From Lachnospiraceae bacterium FE2018 (GTDB taxonomy: Bacteria > Bacillota > Clostridia > Lachnospirales > Lachnospiraceae): a stretch of DNA of 64,000 nt. The translations under genes were made by a program, and so were the position numbers. The notes beneath the pieces were generated by a model. That model was not told the origin of the DNA. It worked only from the letters and a program-made list of their open reading frames with translations, and ran no database searches. This document shows, in pieces, positions 61,845 to 64,000 of this stretch. Location: the NCBI GenBank assembly GCA_000702845.1, contig JNKK01000005.1, positions 81,222 through 145,221 on the forward strand, read 5' to 3'. The stretch's first letter is position 1. The number at the start of each line of letters is the position of its first letter.

Positions 61845-63302
61845 TTAATCCTCTTCTTCCTCAAGCGTCTCCTCTTCTTCCTCAAATGTCTCCTCTTCTT
61901 CCTCAAGTGTCTTCTCTTCTTTTTCAGGGCGCTCCAGAAGCTGGATTTTCAGCGCGCTGCTGTCGGACTGACTGAAGATAACGCTTACGACATCATCAAC
62001 CTCCGGGGAGAAACCGCCTTCGATTGATGTAGCAGACGTCAGTGCAAGCTTCTTTGTTTCACCATCAGCAAATCGAATGGTGCATGTGCTTCCACCGTTC
62101 CATGCAGTGATTGTTCCGGTTTTCTCGATTGTCAGCTCTTCCTGCGGCTGTTCTTCCGGTTCTTCCTCCGGCTCTTCTTCCGGCTGCGGTTCCTCTGTGA
62201 CAACCGGCTCTTCGGGGACAACCGGCTCCACAGGGACAACCGGCTCCTCAGGGACAACCGGCTCATTGGAGACAACCGGCTCCTCTGGTGTCTCATTTTC
62301 CGGAACATCAATGATATCCTGATCATTCTCCGGTTCCCGCGCTGGTTCACTTACTACTGTTACAATCTGCATCTGCTCCTTCTGAGCAGGTTCTGCATGT
62401 TTCTTTGCATCTGCTTTCTGTTTTTTGATTTTTTTCTTCGCATCTGCTTTCTTTTCCTTGGTCTTTTTCTTCTGTGCTGTTTTTACTTTCTTTGCGGTAT
62501 CCTTCTGGGACTTTTTCTGCGTTTCTTTTTCTGTGCAGTATACAGAGATCGCCAGAGGTTTCTGATCCAGCCTGTTTACGTATATGACATCTGCCTTGTT
62601 CCCAGGTGCAAGACGATCACCGGATACAATCGTGTTATTGTCCATATCAAAATAGTACGCTGCATCTCCAGCGCTGACCAGAAGGAATGTGCCGTCAGAT
62701 TTCTCGATCTTGCCTGTCAGCATATATCTCTCATGATCCGCCTTTCTTACCACTTCGATTCCGGATGCACCAGATGCGCCGCCAAGCTCACCTTCGTATG
62801 TGATTATAATATCATCACCGATTTCCGGTGTTCCGTTGATTACTCCCGTGCTGCTGTTCTTCGGGAAGGTGACGCTTAGGGTCTTGCTTGTAACCGTTAT
62901 GGAATCTTTCTGAACATCTGTGACAATTCCCTCGAAGTAGTTGATTTTCTTCTTCTGATCGATGAAACGTACATCTGTCGCTTTGATCTGTGTCTTTTTG
63001 TTCTGTGCCGCTGTGCTTTTTGTCACTTTATTCTGCGCTGCTTTTTCCTGCATCGCTTTGTTCTGTGTTGTTTTGATCTGTGTCGCTTTGTTCTGTGTGC
63101 CTGTCAGTTCCTTGCAATATACATTCTCTTCTTTTACGGCAGCTGTTTCTTCTGTGGCAGATGAAGTGCCTGCATCTGTGGCTTCCTGTACAGCGTAAAC
63201 GGTTTGTGCAACAGTATCCTGTTTTGCCGGTGTGACACCGCATGCTGCCATTGAAGCTGATAGTGTCAGTGCAATCGTCATAATCATTATTTTTCGATTC
63301 AT
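61845..63302 (-). CDS. Predicted lipoprotein with low-complexity repeats
   Basis: A 485-residue exported protein. The signal peptide (MIMTIALTLSASMAAC) ends in a lipobox-like MAAC with Cys at 21. Following are a Gln/Asn/Lys/Thr stretch of TQNKATQIK-type repeats (about 68-108), a small beta domain (about 115-255, INYFEGIVTDVQKDSITVTS, then AAYYFDMDNNTIVSGDR), a Lys-rich stretch (about 260-300), EEPVVP repeats (about 335-365) and a second small beta domain (about 395-455, TGTITAWNGGSTCTIRFADG). The C-terminus is TLEEEEE repeated three times. The two beta domains resemble OB-like DUF5666-type folds. No clear function. It lies between the CobD-like gene and the rRNA operon end. Confidence 0.75.
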   Translation of the reverse strand: MNRKIMIMTIALTLSASMAACGVTPAKQDTVAQTVYAVQEATDAGTSSATEETAAVKEENVYCKELTGTQNKATQIKTTQNKAMQEKAAQNKVTKSTAAQNKKTQIKATDVRFIDQKKKINYFEGIVTDVQKDSITVTSKTLSVTFPKNSSTGVINGTPEIGDDIIITYEGELGGASGASGIEVVRKADHERYMLTGKIEKSDGTFLLVSAGDAAYYFDMDNNTIVSGDRLAPGNKADVIYVNRLDQKPLAISVYCTEKETQKKSQKDTAKKVKTAQKKKTKEKKADAKKKIKKQKADAKKHAEPAQKEQMQIVTVVSEPAREPENDQDIIDVPENETPEEPVVSNEPVVPEEPVVPVEPVVPEEPVVTEEPQPEEEPEEEPEEQPQEELTIEKTGTITAWNGGSTCTIRFADGETKKLALTSATSIEGGFSPEVDDVVSVIFSQSDSSALKIQLLERPEKEEKTLEEEEETFEEEEETLEEEED

Positions 63303-63441
63303 AATATACTCCTTTATATTTAACTTGCTTGCTGTGTTGTCATCCTTTGTGATTGCAGAATATCAGCCCGGGTCAAACACATATCCAACAATTCAGGAGA
63401 ATTTGGGAGAAAAAAAATCTGAGTTTTTGTATAAACAAAAA

Positions 63442-63476
63442 CCCCGGAAAGTATTGTAAACCAATACTTTCCGGGG
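63442..63476 (-). terminator. Terminator of the rRNA-tRNA operon
   Basis: Perfect 15-bp stem CCCCGGAAAGTATTG/CAATACTTTCCGGGG with a 5-nt loop, followed on the minus strand by TTTTTGTTTAT. It begins 29 bases beyond tRNA-Glu. Confidence 0.93.
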
Positions 63477-63505
63477 AATCCTTTATTTATGCGGATTTTT
63501 AATCA

Positions 63506-63577
63506 TGACCCCGACGGGAATCGAACCCGTGTTACCGCCGTGAAAGGGCGATGTCTTAACCGCTTGACCACGGGGCC
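63506..63577 (-). tRNA. tRNA-Glu (anticodon UUC)
   Basis: A 72-nt tRNA with acceptor GGCCCCG paired to CGGGGTC, anticodon loop CTTTCAC (anticodon TTC), T-arm GGGTTCGATTCCC and discriminator A. CCA is not encoded. Downstream of tRNA-Asn in the rRNA operon. Confidence 0.97.
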
Positions 63578-63605
63578 ATTTCTGTGCGCGGTGCGCGCGC
63601 GACTC
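63576..63605. repeat. Shortened copy 3 of the dispersed GC-rich repeat
   Basis: CCATTTCTGTGCGCGG followed by TGCGCGCGCGACTC. It matches the two ends of the 76-bp repeat with the middle 25 bases missing. It lies in the spacer between the two tRNA genes; its first two bases overlap the 5' end of tRNA-Glu. Confidence 0.7.
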
Positions 63606-63667
63606 TTATTATCGTACGCAGTGTGCGCATTTTTAAATAAAACAGAAATATAAAAATATTTCAGCAA

Positions 63668-63739
63668 CTCCCCGAGTAGGGTTTGAACCTACGACCCTTC
63701 GGTTAACAGCCGAATGCTCTACCGCTGAGCTATCGAGGA
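63668..63739 (-). tRNA. tRNA-Asn (anticodon GUU)
   Basis: A 72-nt tRNA with acceptor TCCTCGA paired to TCGGGGA, D-arm TAGCTCAGCGGTAGAGCA, anticodon loop CTGTTAA (anticodon GTT) and T-arm AGGTTCAAACCCT. CCA is not encoded. It is 60 bases downstream of the 23S 3' end. Confidence 0.97.
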
Positions 63740-63799
63740 CCATTCAGTGCATCTTCATGCACCTTCAAAACTACATATACAAAACCATCGAAGTTCTTC

Positions 63800-64000
63800 A
63801 GAGTAAGCCCTCGGTCTATTAGTAGCAGTCAGCTCCATATATTACTATACTTCCACCTCTGCCCTATCTACCTGATCGTCTCTCAGGGACCTTACTTCTA
63901 ATGAATGGGATATCTTATCTTGAGGGGGGCTTCACGCTTAGATGCCTTCAGCGTTTATCCCGTCCAGGCTCAGCTACCCGGCGATGCATCTGGCGATGCA
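63800..64000 (-). rRNA. 23S ribosomal RNA, 3' end (cut by window edge)
   Basis: The reverse complement contains the conserved 3' part of 23S rRNA: GGGTAGCTGAGCCTGGACGG, GCATCTAAGCGTGAAGCCCC and, near the end, ACTAATAGACCGAGGGCTTA. The 3' boundary near 63800 is set by analogy with the Bacillus end and may be off by several bases. No 5S gene follows before tRNA-Asn. Confidence 0.95.

Overview
The window looks like a chromosomal segment of a low-to-moderate GC Gram-positive anaerobe of the class Clostridia, most likely family Lachnospiraceae. The reasons are CodY, a CIRCE-controlled groESL operon, pyruvate phosphate dikinase, the single-chain glycyl-tRNA synthetase, the Firmicute-type priA-def-fmt-yugP-rsmB-rlmN-prpC-prkC-rsgA-rpe-thiN gene order, DAP-type MurE ligases, and a three-gene cluster resembling Lachnospiraceae families of unknown function. 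Apart from sstT and a CobD-like aminotransferase, every gene, tRNA and the rRNA reads leftward (minus strand), as expected on one replichore arm. No phage, transposase, integrase or CRISPR-Cas genes are seen.

Layout from left to right. 1-1.5 kb: 5' part of guaB, then rpiA. 1.6-10.3 kb: one giant exported repeat protein (2897 aa, InlB-type and bacterial Ig-like domains). 10.6-13.4 kb: sstT (plus strand) and a first murE paralogue with its own promoter and an attenuator-like leader hairpin. 13.6-15.9 kb: a 147-bp palindromic element holding the groL terminator, then groL-groS with CIRCE. 16-18.3 kb: an exported transglutaminase-like protein sharing its C-terminal module with the giant protein. 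18.6-21.6 kb: codY and topA. 21.7-30.2 kb: an RlmI-like methyltransferase, a SUKH protein coupled to a class II aldolase, a Na/phosphate symporter, an iron alcohol dehydrogenase and ppdK. 30.5-32 kb: an NlpC/P60 cell-wall hydrolase.

32.1-47.7 kb, read right to left, is murE-priA-def-fmt-yugP-rsmB-rlmN-prpC-prkC-rsgA-rpe-thiN: cell wall synthesis, replication restart, translation initiation, rRNA modification, Ser/Thr signalling, ribosome assembly and small metabolic genes. It is interrupted on both sides of rsmB by two arrays of an 86-bp tandem repeat carrying the same 39-nt hairpin (12 copies in all). Beside the second array lies a 230-bp non-coding stretch that can fold into nested helices. 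47.9-60.5 kb is a second leftward run: a giant Ig/TPR-like protein, an Hsp70-like protein, a TPR protein, a membrane protein, alr, purB, purA, a lipoprotein and glyS. 60.6-63.3 kb: the CobD-like gene and a low-complexity lipoprotein. 63.4-64 kb: the 3' end of an rRNA operon (23S, tRNA-Asn, tRNA-Glu, strong terminator), with no 5S gene between 23S and the tRNAs.

The best candidates for something undescribed are the 86-bp hairpin arrays around rsmB, the putative structured RNA next to them, the Hsp70-like/TPR/giant-protein cluster at 54.9-60.5 kb, and a 76-bp dispersed repeat whose edge supplies the Shine-Dalgarno sequence of two unrelated genes.
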